Shown in pieces: positions 25,986 through 37,026 of a stretch of 64,000 bases of DNA. The DNA lies in assembly GCA_026874595.1 (NCBI GenBank), contig CM049313.1:40700659-40764658 (forward strand), written 5' to 3'. The notes under the pieces were generated by a model. It made no database searches, was not told the origin of the DNA, and saw only the letters and a program-made list of their open reading frames with translations. This DNA comes from Sipunculus nudus. Lineage: Eukaryota > Annelida > Sipuncula > Golfingiida > Sipunculidae. Position 1 is the stretch's first letter. Each line of letters starts with the position of its first letter. The position numbers and the translations under genes were made by a program.

Positions 25986-26551
25986 ACCTCCAATAACCTC
26001 CTGGACACAGGGAATGATCCAGAAACATATAACCTCCAATAACCTCCTGGGCACAGGGAATGATCCAGAAACATATAACCTCCAATAACCTCCTGGACAC
26101 AGGGAATGATCCAGAAACATATAACCACCAATAAGCTCCTTGCCAAATGGAAAAAAAAGTTCACAAGGAATGATAAAGAAACCTTGTGACTTCCAATAAC
26201 CTCCTTGCCACAGGGAATGATAAAGAAACATGTGACTTCCAATAACCTCCTTGCCACAGGGAATGATAAAGAAACATGTGACTTCCAATAACCTCTTGGC
26301 CACAGTGAATGATAAAGAAACATGTGACTTCCAATAACCTTCTTGGAACAGGGAATGATCAAGAAACATGTCACCTCCAGTAACTTCCTTGGCACAGGGA
26401 ATGATCAAGAAACATGTAACCTCCAGTAACTTCCTTGGCACAGGGAATGATCAAGAAACATATAACCTCAAATAACATCCTGTGCAGAGGGAATCTTCTA
26501 GAAACATGTAACCTCCAAATAACCTTCATAACACAGAGAATGATCCAGACC

Positions 26552-27084
26552 TATCATTAATCATCTTACCAGTCATATTTGCAACCAATCCTAAAACACT
26601 GATTTTAATTCTATTATACATCTGTGTCATATCATTTGACATACGCAGATGTCCTTGGATACATGAAGCTATACTGAAAGTTCATCATGCAACTATCCAT
26701 ATACCTGTACCAGCTGGCTGTGCAGCTATGCTCCATTTAGGGTCAATTCCCATTTATACAAGCTTAACTGTGCAAGTCTATTGTTTACCATAAACATTTA
26801 TAAAACATACATACATACTTTGCTCCTTTAGTCCTCTGTACACCTTGCTGTCCTTACCCATTGAGAAATTGCACCCCCCCCCCCCACAAAAAAAGGATTA
26901 GCTAAATCAGCTTCACTATTGTTCATGTGTCATGTGGCAACCCTGTGCATCAATAAGCTTGCCTCCTGGTGCTGATTACCTCTTAATGCTTTCTGACCCC
27001 AAATAGTCAATAAGATCCATCCCAACCAGACAGAATGATGACTAAGGGATTACATGATTTGTGACAGTTTTATATTAATCATAA
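26552..27084. other. Short unique intron between the minisatellite and the convertase exon
   Basis: Contains a C-run of about 12 at 26874-26885. No other structure seen. Confidence 0.6.
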
Positions 27085-27104
27085 TTTCTGGTTTATGCTT
27101 TCAG
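27085..27104 (+). promoter_or_regulatory. 3' splice site of the convertase exon
   Basis: A T-rich tract with interspersed C ends in CAG immediately before the first GTG codon. With the GTGAGT donor after the exon it fixes the exon limits and the + strand orientation of the gene. The reading frame is set by the protein match rather than by this site alone. Confidence 0.8.
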
Positions 27105-27194
27105 GTGGAATGGCTAGAACAACAGGAAGTAAAGAAGAGAGTAAAAAGAGACCTGCAGTTCCTGGACACCAGCTGGCCAAAGCAGTGGTACCTG
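27105..27194 (+). CDS. Internal exon of a furin/PCSK-type proprotein convertase (prodomain end and activation site)
   Basis: Seen: the exon follows a pyrimidine-rich tract ending in TTTCAG and is followed by the strong donor GTGAGT. It is exactly 30 codons with phase 0 on both sides and no stop. It begins VEWLEQQEVKKRVKRD and ends with WPKQWYL. Known: in furin, PC5/6 and PACE4 a V-x-W-L-E-Q-Q-like stretch precedes a multibasic R-X-K/R-R site, cleaved autocatalytically to release the prodomain in the secretory pathway; the mature enzyme then starts with a short variable stretch and a W-P-x-x-W-Y-L-like motif before the subtilisin-like catalytic domain. Here RVKR then D fits that site. Inference: closest to furin or PC5/6, less like PC1/3 or PC2; the orthologue is not decided. 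The catalytic Asp/His/Ser lie in later exons that I could not find here. No start or stop codon is expected in this exon. Confidence 0.9.
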
Positions 27195-27385
27195 GTGAGT
27201 AGGTGCTTGACCCTATAGCTAGAGAACTGGGTATAGCTAATGTACAAGGTGTATGAGAAACCAGCTAGACAAACTCTGGAACCTCTTTGAGTAGGTGCTT
27301 GTCTCTCTGAGTCATGTACCAGATGTATGAGACACCAGCTAGACAAACTCTGGAACCTCTTGAGTAGGTGCTTGTCTCTCTGGGT
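27195..27385 (+). repeat. Degenerate tandem duplication starting at the exon's splice donor
   Basis: The intron opens with GTGAGTAGGTGCTTG. The piece GAGTAGGTGCTTG recurs at 27197, 27289 and 27362, spacings of 92 and 73 bp. Between copies, the stretch CCAGCTAGACAAACTCTGGA recurs before positions 27289 and 27362. Only the first copy keeps the intact GGTGAGT donor; the later copies read TTTGAGTAGG or CTTGAGTAGG, so the duplicated donors are inactive by sequence. Confidence 0.8.
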
Positions 27386-29137
27386 CTGTCTGGAAACCAC
27401 ATTACTAAGAAATGGTGTGTTCTTGGTTATCTCTTTTTTGAAAAAAATATTATGGCAGGTAGGTCATTAGTCCATTTTGAAATTTTGCCAAAGACTTTTT
27501 TGAGCAGATGCTGTGCAATCATCTACTAAGTATACCTGCCCCATATTTAACATGAGAATGAGTATTGCTCTTGGAGGAGGTCTCATGATGTACAGAGTAA
27601 TAAGGTGATTTTCATTCTTATTTCAAAGGATATCCACATAAAGAGCTGAAACTTCTAAAGGCAAGCGGCTTAGAAATGCAAACTTCTGACAAAGTGGAGC
27701 ATATAAGCTTCATTTGAATGCGAAAGTATTATGAAACTGTCCTCTTGTTCATACTCCTATTAAATATGAAATCTTATTCATGCAATAAGAACTTGGTTGC
27801 CATGGGAACTGAAAGGTAGAGTTGCACAAAGGTTAGTCTTTTTGTAATTTGATATTTTCTGGGCTGTCATATAACTTATATAGGGCATATAAAAAAGTGA
27901 TACTACCAGTAATTTTGAGGGCAGTCAACTGATACCACCTCAAGCTGATTAGAAACACCAGTGAAATGTTCTGGTGCTGGCACCTTATACTCCAAGTGAA
28001 TATTCTATGAATGATATGTGTGCTATTAGCATTTTCATGAATCATATGATTTGGGGATTATTCATGCATCCCACCCCTTGATCTCTATTTGGCCAACAGC
28101 CAGTTAAACCAACAAACAAGCAAACTTTGTAGAAAACATGACTTTATTAGATGGTTTGAAGAGGTACAGATAACAAGGCATAATGATAGTGTTTTATAGC
28201 AGTAGGTTTGGATATACCAATTCTTTGAATCTCTGGTGCATTATTACTTTAGACAGAGAGCGTATCATTGATTTGCACCTCAACAACAAGGGGCATTGTG
28301 CAGGGCTATATTGAGCCATCACTGTGTATTATGAATTACTTCCACATCATCCATTGATTATCAGATGCGGTTGCCGGGAGCTGAGGACATCTTATCACAT
28401 GCTTCATCAACCATAAAAGCACCTTTGCCAAAGTAACTAGTCCGCAGTTCCTATTGTGTTGTTTCATTAGGCCATTCATGAGATATATAGTGGTGTTGTA
28501 CGTAATGGCATCAAGTTTCTAAGACCGTGCTGACAACACCTTGGAAACCAATCTGGTCCGTTTTGTCTTGACGCTATATTGCTGCAAGGTGTTAGATGAT
28601 GACAAGCTAAACCCATAATGCCTAGCAACTAGGGATCAGCGGGTGATGTAGTAAAGCTTATTTGTGTTACCATTCCATACCTTGAGCTGTTGTTTTTTTT
28701 GCTTTCTCAGTGTTATCATTATAAAAGGCAGTCATTATTCACAAAAGGAGACAGATACCAAAGAGCCCCAGTATTTATAGAGGGAAAGGGAGGCATGACT
28801 GCAGTATGCATATATAATCAGTCTGGCCATTTGGAAATTTGTGTAGTAACTAATTAATGATAATGATATTTTTTTTAACTTACTATACAATTTATGTTTA
28901 ATTTTTCATGTCAGTGCTGCTAAAAGGAATCAGTAATCATATTGGTTCTTATAAGATTCTCTGTACACAGGGCTTAGTTCAAGTCAGGAGCAGTTATTGA
29001 TGAAATATTTCAGAACATATGAACCTACCTCATTGAAAGGTTGAAATTTCACCATTGACATCAATTGACTGTATCTTGATGTGATCCATAGATCCTCAAC
29101 TTAGCTGTTCAATGTCTGATGCCACATCTTGTCCAAT
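27386..29137. other. Downstream intron, unique
   Basis: No further exon recognised. The stretch 28250-28660 is less AT-rich and free of repeats and could be conserved non-coding DNA, but nothing shows this directly. Confidence 0.5.
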
Positions 29138-29205
29138 ATACAGTATTCGACGTAATAAGCGCCCCTCCCATTATTAATGCCCCCCCCCCTACACTATTTG
29201 GGAGA
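29138..29205 (+). mobile_element. Left-end fragment of an inverted-repeat element (TATTCG...TAATAAGCGCCC)
   Basis: ACAGTATTCGACGTAATAAG then CGCCCCTCCC matches, in reverse complement, the end at about 39165-39204 (CTTATTACTTCGAATACGG). C-rich tract follows. Its partner end is not evident nearby. Confidence 0.4.
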
Positions 29206-30083
29206 TCACTTAAAGAAAACGAAAGGATGAGCCATCCTAACCTCACTTCTCTCCCTAGCCAATATAACATAGGGCAACATTATGCTTTCATTTCTCCCTG
29301 CCAAGGTACCGCCAGTTTTTATTCTATCTCCACTAGGCTTTATCATGTAATATAATAATAATATTAGTTACACACAAAAGAATCAGTGGTCAAGTGACCT
29401 GAATTCAGGAATGTATGTGAATATATTAAGCAATGAAATATATAAACCGTATTTGCTTGTGAAAAGGATGATAAATTTTATCCTAAAAATATTTGGTAAA
29501 GAAGGGCGGCCGTCTTATGCACGGGTACCAGATTTCAGCATCCTCAGGGCCACCAAGGATGATTTACAGCAATCAGCATTATTATGTCTGTCAAACTGGA
29601 TGCCGTGAAAATCAGTGATCATGTCTGTATGGTGGTAATATACACTCGCTCAATAAAGAAAATAACAATTCTTTTTTTTTTTGTTTGAATTTATTGTTTA
29701 TATGTCAAATTATCAATGCAAGTAGTTAAATAATTAGTAAGAAGAGGTTTGCCCTTGCCGTATTGACACAGGGATTTTAACTGAATCATTATATGAACGC
29801 CCTTCTGACAGTAGATCCAGTGATTTACTGTAATGGTGGACGGAATCACGAACTGAAAGACTGAAATGGAATTCCCAGTCTTGAAAATATATTAGTTTTA
29901 ATGTATTTTATTGTCAAAAATATCTTGGCAATTTCCTTGAAACATGTATGCAGTGATATAATTGTCGATGCCACTGACAGCTTGCTGGGCTTACACAAGG
30001 GATGCTGGGGCCTACACAAGGGATGCTAGGAACTTGGTTAAACACCATCCAGTAGCACGTTATGCATATTAAAACAAGGATGA
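29206..30083. other. Unique AT-rich DNA
   Basis: Only the short duplication at about 29980-30035 is visible. Frames here are short and featureless. Confidence 0.5.
29980..30035. repeat. Short tandem duplication
   Basis: CTACACAAGGGATGCT-type block (first copy CTTACACAAGGGATGCTGGG) occurs twice in direct order. Confidence 0.8.
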
Positions 30084-30974
30084 TTTTTAGCTCAGCTGAC
30101 TATAAGTCATCTGAGCTATAGTCGTGGTCCTTTGTCCGTTGTCCGTCCGTCCATTAACAGGGCACGTATTAAAACCATTGGACCTACAAATCCAAAATTC
30201 TGCATACCATTAGATGTCCCCAAAATCTCCAACCATACGGAAAATTGGGTCATTAGGACTTTGTTCCTTTGGGATATTAAGGAAAAACCTCCATTTTCCA
30301 TAAAAAAGCCATTGTTACACTTCAAGGCTGCTTAATATCAAAACCACTGATCTGTTTTTGATCATATTTAATATTCATATTCTTCCATACATTTTCTGTG
30401 CACATACCAAAAATTAGGTCAGTCATGGGTATTATTTTGAAGTTATGGGCCAAAATATAATGCAATTTCTTAAAAATCAGGAAATATATTTGCTCATTTA
30501 ACATGAGAATTGCTGAAGCTGGAGACTTTTTTTCAGGAATATAACTTTATTTAATCAAGATTCAATTGTTTACCCAAAATTAGATCAGAATTTTGCAAAT
30601 TTTTCAAGTTATTAGCATAAATAAAAAATCAATACCTGAAATTTTGTCCAACTTTGGCAATGGCACGTTTTTTCCCTGTAGGCACTGTTGATTTAATTTT
30701 CACAGCATATATACATAAGAATTTAATCTTTTAAAATCTGAAATTTCAAAGGAATTGTTTGAAAAGAGTAGCTTTTATTCAAGTTTTCATACACCATGGC
30801 AAGTGTTGTTTACATCTAGCCCACCTAGTAGTACAGCCTTCACTTGCATTATGTAACACACCCCAGGCAGCTTGCCTTGACTCGGCTTGGCCACTACTAG
30901 CAAGCTTCCCCTCTGCCCTGCACTCCCCCCCCCCCACTGGTGCATAAACTACATGAATGTTATAATTTTCTGTA
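30084..30974 (+). mobile_element. Hairpin-started dispersed repeat, copy 1
   Basis: The hairpin TAGCTCAGCTGAC / GTCATCTGAGCTA opens the element, followed by GTCCGTTGTCCGTCCGTCC, then ATGTCCCCAAAATCTCC and a long AT-rich body ending in a C-run (about 30927) and GGTGCATAAACT. Protein-like frames across it are repeat shadows. Confidence 0.7.
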
Positions 30975-31720
30975 TTTTTAGCTCAGCTGACTATAAGTCA
31001 TCTGAGCTATAGTCGTGGTCCATTGTCCGTCGTCCGTCCGTCTGTCTTGCCGTCCGTCCGTCTGTCCGTCCGGAAGACTGGCACGTTTCGACACCTTTGG
31101 ACCTACGAATCTAAAATTCGGCATACAGTTACATGTCCCCAAAATCTCCTACCATGCCGAAAATTGGGTCAATAGGACTACGTTCCTTCGAAATATTAAG
31201 GAAAAACCTCAATTTTTTATTAGAAATCTATTTTTACACTTCAGGACTGCCTAATATCAAAACCACTCATCTGGTTTTCTTCATATTTACCATTAATATT
31301 CCTCTATATAGTTCCTATGTACATGCCAGAAATTAAGTCAGTATTATTTAATTTAAAAAAGTTATAGGCCCAAACATAATGGACTTTGTAAAAAAATCAG
31401 GAAGATATTTGGTCACTTAAGACCAAAAGTGTTAAAGGTAGGGACTTTTTTTCAGTAATACAACTTTAATTAATCAAAATTTAATTGTATACCAAAAATG
31501 AGATCAAAATCTGTTAAATTTTTTAAATATTGGCAAAAATATAAAATTGGTACCTTAAATTTTGCCCAACTTTGGCCACGGCACGTTTTTTTCCTGTAAG
31601 TACCGTGGATTTAATTTTCACAGCATGTACACATAAGGATTTAATCTGTTAAATTCTGAAATTTTAAAAATAAAAGCTGCAAAATTAGGCTAGTTATTGA
31701 ATTTTTTAGAGGCTCTTGTT
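30975..31720 (+). mobile_element. Hairpin-started dispersed repeat, copy 2
   Basis: Same hairpin start as copy 1 directly abutting its end, an expanded (GTCC)n-like tract (31025-31075), the same ATGTCCCCAAAATCTCC and GATATTAAGGAAAAACCTC-type blocks, and an end at GGCTCTTGTT. Its body diverges from copy 1 more than copy 3 does. Confidence 0.7.
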
Positions 31721-31807
31721 GTATTCCCTTACATTGTCAAGCTGTCCACTTTGATGACTGTAGGTCATTCAGTGCACATCTCTATGCTCCCCAGGCTGTT
31801 GGCATAA

Positions 31808-32560
31808 TTTGAGATGTCCCCAAAATCTCCTACCAAACAGAAAATGAGATCATTAGGACTTCGTTCCTTCGAGATATTAAGGAAAAACCTCCGTTTTCCA
31901 TAAAAAAGCCATTGTTACACTTCAAGGCTGCCTAATATCAAAACCACTGATCTGTTTTTGATCATATTTAGTATTCACATTCTTTCATACATTTCTGTGA
32001 ACATACCAAAAATTAGGTCAGTATTGGGTATTATTTTGAAGTTTTGGGCCAAAATATAATGCAATTTTAAAAAAAATCAGGAAATTTATTTATTCACCTA
32101 ACATGAGAATTGCTGAACCTAGAGACTTTTTTTCAGGAATATAACTTTATTTAATCAAGATTCAATTGTTTACCCAAAATTAGATATGAATTTTGCAAAA
32201 TTTTCAAGTTATATGCATAAATAAAAAATCAATACCTTAAATTTTGTCCAACTTTGGCACTGTTGATTTAATTTTCACAGCATATATACATAAGGATTTA
32301 ATCTTTTAAAATCTGAAATTTCTAAGAAATTGATTAAAAAAAATAGCTTTTATTTACATTTTCATACACCATGTCAAGTGTTGTTTTCATCTAGCCCACC
32401 TAGTAGTACAGCCTTCACTTGCATTATGTAACACACCCCAGGCAGCTTGCCTTGGCTAAGCTTGGCCACTACCAGCAGGCTTCCCCTCTGCCCTGCACTC
32501 CCCCCCCCCCCCCCCCCCCCCGAGATGGTGCATAAACTAAATGAATGTTATTATTTTCAA
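31808..32560 (+). repeat. 5'-truncated copy 3 of the hairpin-started repeat
   Basis: From GATGTCCCCAAAATCTCCTA onward it matches 30210-30960 nearly base for base, including TAGTAGTACAGCCTTCACTT and the C-run (here over 20 C, 32501-32521). The hairpin and GTCC tract are missing. Confidence 0.8.
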
Positions 32561-32582
32561 TATTTGATTCATTCTTATTATA

Positions 32583-33101
32583 GGCTATGCTACATTTTAG
32601 ATTTTGTATTGTACCACCAGGGTTACAATGATTAAAGTGTACATTTAATTGTGTCCACAAGTGGTGTATTGCTATGAAAGTGTGGATGTTCATCAGATAA
32701 GTAATTCCTTACTTCAGAAGAGTGAAAACTTCACCCGGTGTAAAATTGACTATTCATTCCAGTAATAAATTAAAGCTGGGATAGTAATTAGAACAATGAT
32801 ATTGTTTGTCCCTCATTCAACCAACAGTGTGTATACTTTATTTGAAAAGATGTTTTATTTTATCAAATTTACTGAATCTTTTATTTTATTTTGGTGAGTA
32901 AAATTAAGCATGTACTGAAAACTCCAGTGTGCAAAACTTTTTAATAGTGATTCAAGGAATATTCTTGTAGATGCCATGTTGTGGCATTATTTTCTTTTAA
33001 ATTCAGTTTAAACATTAATGATTTAAAAATAATAAAATATATGTGTATGCATAATATGACCCAATATGAGCAACACTCTGGATATATGATGATTGCAACT
33101 T
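32583..33101 (+). repeat. About 520-bp direct repeat, copy 1
   Basis: Begins GGCTATGCTACATTTTAG and ends TGATTGCAACTT. High identity to 34221-34737 with small indels. No coding frame is shared. Confidence 0.88.
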
Positions 33102-33195
33102 TTGCAACAATTCTAATATTTAAACGTATAGTTTCAGTTTTTTACTCTGTATATATAATGATTGCAACTTTTCCAACAATTCTAATATTTTAACT
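33088..33195 (+). repeat. Local tandem duplication, about 77 bp
   Basis: ATGATTGCAACTTTT(G/C)CAACA and TTCTAATATTT occur twice in tandem. Confidence 0.85.
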
Positions 33196-33343
33196 TATAT
33201 TTTCAGGTTTTTTATTAAAAATTTACAAAACCTGTAAATAAAAAAAATGATTCAGATAAAAACTTCTTAATGGAAAAAGTGGATATGCTAAAAAGATAGG
33301 CTTATATATAAACTTAAATGCATTATTCCCTTGAAAGTGAAAT

Positions 33344-33563
33344 AAAGGTATTAGTCCATTCTGTCCACTTGCCTATCAATCTGTAAATTTTCATATGCAT
33401 CACAGTATCTCAAAATTTTACTGTTTTTCTTCATGATAGTCTTGTAAGAGTATTAGTTTGCAATCATATATTTAGAACTTTACTATAACCAAGTAGGAGG
33501 GCTCCTTTCCTCTTAGCTTTTCATATTCTTATATAAATGAAAAACATTACAATAGAATATTTC
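33344..33563 (+). repeat. About 220-bp direct repeat, copy 1
   Basis: From AAAGGTATTAGTCCATTCTG to ACATTACAATAGAATATTT. Repeated at 37494-37717. A terminus-like GCGCCGTGACCCATGAGTCC follows some 600 bp later. Confidence 0.88.
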
Positions 33564-34220
33564 TACATCCACCTTTGTGCTGCCCTCGCTTTTCCCTTCT
33601 CCGAACCCCATCCCAAAGTCAGCCTCAGTAAGCAAGAATAAGATGAATCAGATATATTCATACTTTAATATTTTGTATAACTATTCATCCATAGGTACCT
33701 ATGTACATGCCAGAAATTATGTCAATATTTTGTAATATGTAGACATAGTGGGCATCACAATAATGTACCTTGTCAAGACTAAAGAGATATTGTGTCATAC
33801 AGTCACAAATTCATAAATCACTTCATCAGCATAGTTAATCATAACATCATATCTGTCAAATTGAAAGCTTGCAGACTACCATACACTTTAGATCCTTCAA
33901 CAAATAGCCATATCATCATTCTACTACTGCTTATTACTGCTGTCATTGCATTCATATTTGCTCAAATATATCACAATTTTCAACCCCTCCTAAAGAAATA
34001 AAAATAAACCACTTTAGTTTACTCTATTAATCCATCAGTCAGGTAATTTCATTCATCATTTACTCACATATTACATTTCATCCCTTTATATAAGCCCAAC
34101 ATGTCCATGATATTCATAAGCTTTCTGGACTTGATATAGTATCACAGTGCAGAAACATTTATAGTCCAATCACGATCAGCTGAGCGCCGTGACCCATGAG
34201 TCCCTTGTTTTTTAATTCTT

Positions 34221-34737
34221 GGCTATGCTACATTTTAGATTTTGTATTGTACCACCAGGGGTACAATGATTAAAGTGCACATTTAATTGTGTCCACAAAG
34301 TGATGTATTGTTATGAAAGTGTGAATGTTCATCAGATATGTAATGCTTTACTTCAGAAGAGTAAAACTTCACCAGGTGTGAAATTGACTATTAATTCCAG
34401 TAATTAATTATCGCTGAGATTGTAATTAGCATAATTATATTGTTTGTCCCTCATACAACTAACCGTGTGTATACTTTATTTGAAAAGATGTTTTTATTTT
34501 ATCAAAACTACTGAATCTTTTATTTTATTTCAGTGAATAAAATTAAGCATGTACTGAAAACTCAGTGTGCAAAACTTTTTAATAGTGATTCAAGGAATAA
34601 TCTTGTAGATGCCATGTTGTGGCATTATTTTCTTTTAAATTCAGTTTAAACTTTTGATTTTAAAAAAATAAAATATATGTTTATGTATAATATGACCCAA
34701 TATGAGCTACAATCTGGATGTATAATGATTGCAACTT
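34221..34737 (+). repeat. About 520-bp direct repeat, copy 2
   Basis: Matches 32583-33101 (GGCTATGCTACATTTTAG to ATGATTGCAACTT). It lies between the terminus-like GACCCATGAGTCCCTTGTTT (34190) and a new hairpin-started element (34748). Confidence 0.88.
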
Positions 34738-34747
34738 AGAATTCTGA

Positions 34748-35950
34748 TTTTTAGCTCAGCTGACTTTCAGTCATGCTGGGCTATAGCGATGGGTCTTTGT
34801 CCGGCGTCCTTCCGTCTGTCCGTCCGGCCGGCCGGCCGTTAGCAGGGCAAAAATCCTAACCGTAGGGGCTAGGGCCATGAACCCTATGCAGTCTTAGAGG
34901 TTCTAAAAAGATCTCTTTGCAAACCTGAAATTAGGTCACTGCGACCTATATTCTCAAAGTTATGGGGTGTGTTTGCACCCCCCAGAAATAATTCTTTTAG
35001 CCAATATTTTCATCCAAAACCTTCCATCTTTCACATACAGCTCATCTACCAACAGGGGAAGAACCATTATTATTTTGAGGTCACAAGGTAAAAGGTCAAG
35101 GTCACAGAACCAACTTCTTTGAAAAGCCTCAGGATGCATTTTAAGCCAAACCTTTCATCCCAATATTTTGATCTTTCACATATAGCTCACCTACTAAGTG
35201 GGAGAAGAATCCTGTAGATGTTGAGGTCACAAGGTCAAAGGTCAGGGTCACAGGATCCACTTCTTTGAAAAGGTTGTGGACACATTTCAAGCTAGACCTT
35301 TCATTCCAAACCTTTCAGCACTGATATCGCTTCTCTGCCAACAGGGGAAAAGACCTGTTGATTTTGAGGTCAAAGGTCAAGTTCACAGCACCCTCTCTAC
35401 TTGCGTGGAGTCATTTTAAGGCAAACTTTTCAATCTATACTTTCCATCTGTCATATATGGCTTGCCTACCAATAGGAGAAGAAGCCTATTGATGTTGAGT
35501 TCAAAAGGTCAAAGGTCAAGGTCACAATATTGTTCTAAATGCTTGTGAACATATTTCAAGTGAAACTGTTCAACCCAAACCTTCAGTCTTTCACATATGC
35601 CACATCTATGCATCACTAAATTTGATTCAAACTTCATATTTATGGGTCTTTTTGCATGAAGAAATAACTAATTGATTTTGAGGTCAGCTGGTCAGGAGGT
35701 TAAAGGTTGCAGGTCTAAGTTATTCACTCATTGGTTGCCAAGTAATTACACCCAGCCAGATGTAAGTGGTAAGTAGTTACCCATCATTTAGAAAGAATCC
35801 AGTTGATATGTGGGCAAAAGGCCAAGGTCATAGGTCAGGGATGTTCACAATAACTTATTTTGTAAACCATCTCTATTTTTCTTGTTTTCTTGTATATATA
35901 ACCATGGCACTCACAACTGGTACATCTCACTATGTGCCCATAATTGTCAG
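34748..35950 (+). mobile_element. Hairpin-started element with AGGTCA-rich tandem modules
   Basis: Starts with TAGCTCAGCTGACTTTCAGT-type hairpin sequence and a GTCCGGCC-rich stretch, then about five degenerate 125-140-bp modules (TTTCACATATAGCTCACCTA, ACAGGGGAAGAA, then runs of AGGTCA). Three perfect DR1 motifs AGGTCAAAGGTCA lie at 35232, 35367 and 35506. No transposase. The right border is unclear. Confidence 0.6.
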
Positions 35951-37026
35951 TGACACTTGTGATATATGACTCCCTTTTGTATCAGCTCATGGAGTGATAA
36001 GGATATATTATAGTGCATAACAAAAACACTGTTGCCAGAAGGCTTTGGCCAGGCATTAAGACTATGAGAGTTAAGTGTTAAGGTTTAGCTACTGATTTAT
36101 AAAATGATGGGAACATTTTGCAGTTTATATCATGGAATCATAGCAATAAACTTAGTTTCTAGATATCTGAATATTATTATACAAATCATCAGATATACTA
36201 GCAAGTGTTTGTTCTGATAATATGTGGGTCTTTACCTGGATTTAGGATGGCTTTATTTGATTACAAGACTCTTAGTGATGCTTTCTGCATTTCTTTTCTT
36301 TTAGGTTTTGCAGTTTACCTACCCTGCTGACCCCATTGAATAGCAAGCTGATAATTAAAACAAATTGGACTTGCACTTTTTACATTTGCATGTTCATAAA
36401 TCTGATATGAGAGCTCTCCAACCTGATCATGCCTTTTGAATCGTTTTGGACATTTATAACTGTTACATTCTTTGAAGCAATTGCTGCAAGTTTAGTGTCT
36501 TATTGGAGGATGTGTGATATCAAATGTCAGACTTTCAGAAAACCATTATGTCTGCCAGGTAGCCATTTTAGAAATCCTTTTGCCAGGGCAGTTTCTGTGA
36601 TTTTTTTATGATGTTTGGTCCCTTTTAGAGGATGTTTGTTGTTCAATTTCCGACCTGTCAGAAATTCAATATGGCCACCAGGAAGCCATCTCTAAATTCC
36701 ATTAGAACATATTATCTCAAGAACTATTAAAGTGAATGCAGTGGGATGTATATTAATGTTATAGTGCATTGGGTCAAAGATTTCTTAATAAATATGACCA
36801 TCATTTATGAAAGCTCAGTACAGTTGACTTGTATTGAATAAAAATTAATATGGAAGCACCCGTTTCACAATAATTCTTGCATGGATTTCCTTGAACTTTT
36901 GCTATATTTTGATCTTAAATGTGGCCTGTGTGGTATTCCTTTTGAGACTGACAGGTATCGAGCAAGCTGTGGGATTAGTTCCTGATAGCTCAACAACCAT
37001 ACATTTTGCCTCAGACCATCATTGTA

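Larger units (their letters stand above)
23813..26551. repeat. 46-bp minisatellite (about 59 units) with higher-order structure
   Basis: A 46-bp unit (core ATATAACCTCCAATAACCTC, then CTGGGCACAGGGAATGATCC) is repeated head to tail for about 2.7 kb. Units vary mainly at GGCACA/GACACA and at CCTCCAATAAC, CCGCCAATAAG or CCTCCAATAAAC. One extra base occurs near 24565. About eight strongly diverged units lie at the right edge (26150-26551), with a disrupted unit near 26130-26180; only about one diverged unit lies at the left. The minus strand of the unit has no stop in any frame, which creates three overlapping open frames of 804-888 codons. 46 is not a multiple of 3, so each frame is a rotation of the same 46-residue superperiod (FLDHSLCPG, RLLEVICFWIIPC, YWRLYVSGSFPV). 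I call this a non-coding satellite lying about 550 bp upstream of the convertase exon. Confidence 0.95.

Noticed and set aside
23686-26441. Three minus-strand open frames of 804, 888 and 846 codons as a repetitive secreted or structural protein
   Set aside because: All three frames are open over the same 46-bp repeat and encode rotations of one peptide. Unit length is not a multiple of 3, variants do not favour one frame, and no splice or promoter context is seen.
23860-26550. CRISPR-like array
   Set aside because: There are no unique spacers; the whole 46-bp unit repeats, and the DNA is evidently eukaryotic.
27101-27400. 99-codon minus-strand frame over the exon
   Set aside because: It is a shadow of the convertase exon and the duplication after it.
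31015-31254. Serine/arginine/proline-rich protein
   Set aside because: The frame comes from a (GTCC)n-like tract in a dispersed element; similar tracts occur at 30.13, 34.80 and 45.77 kb.
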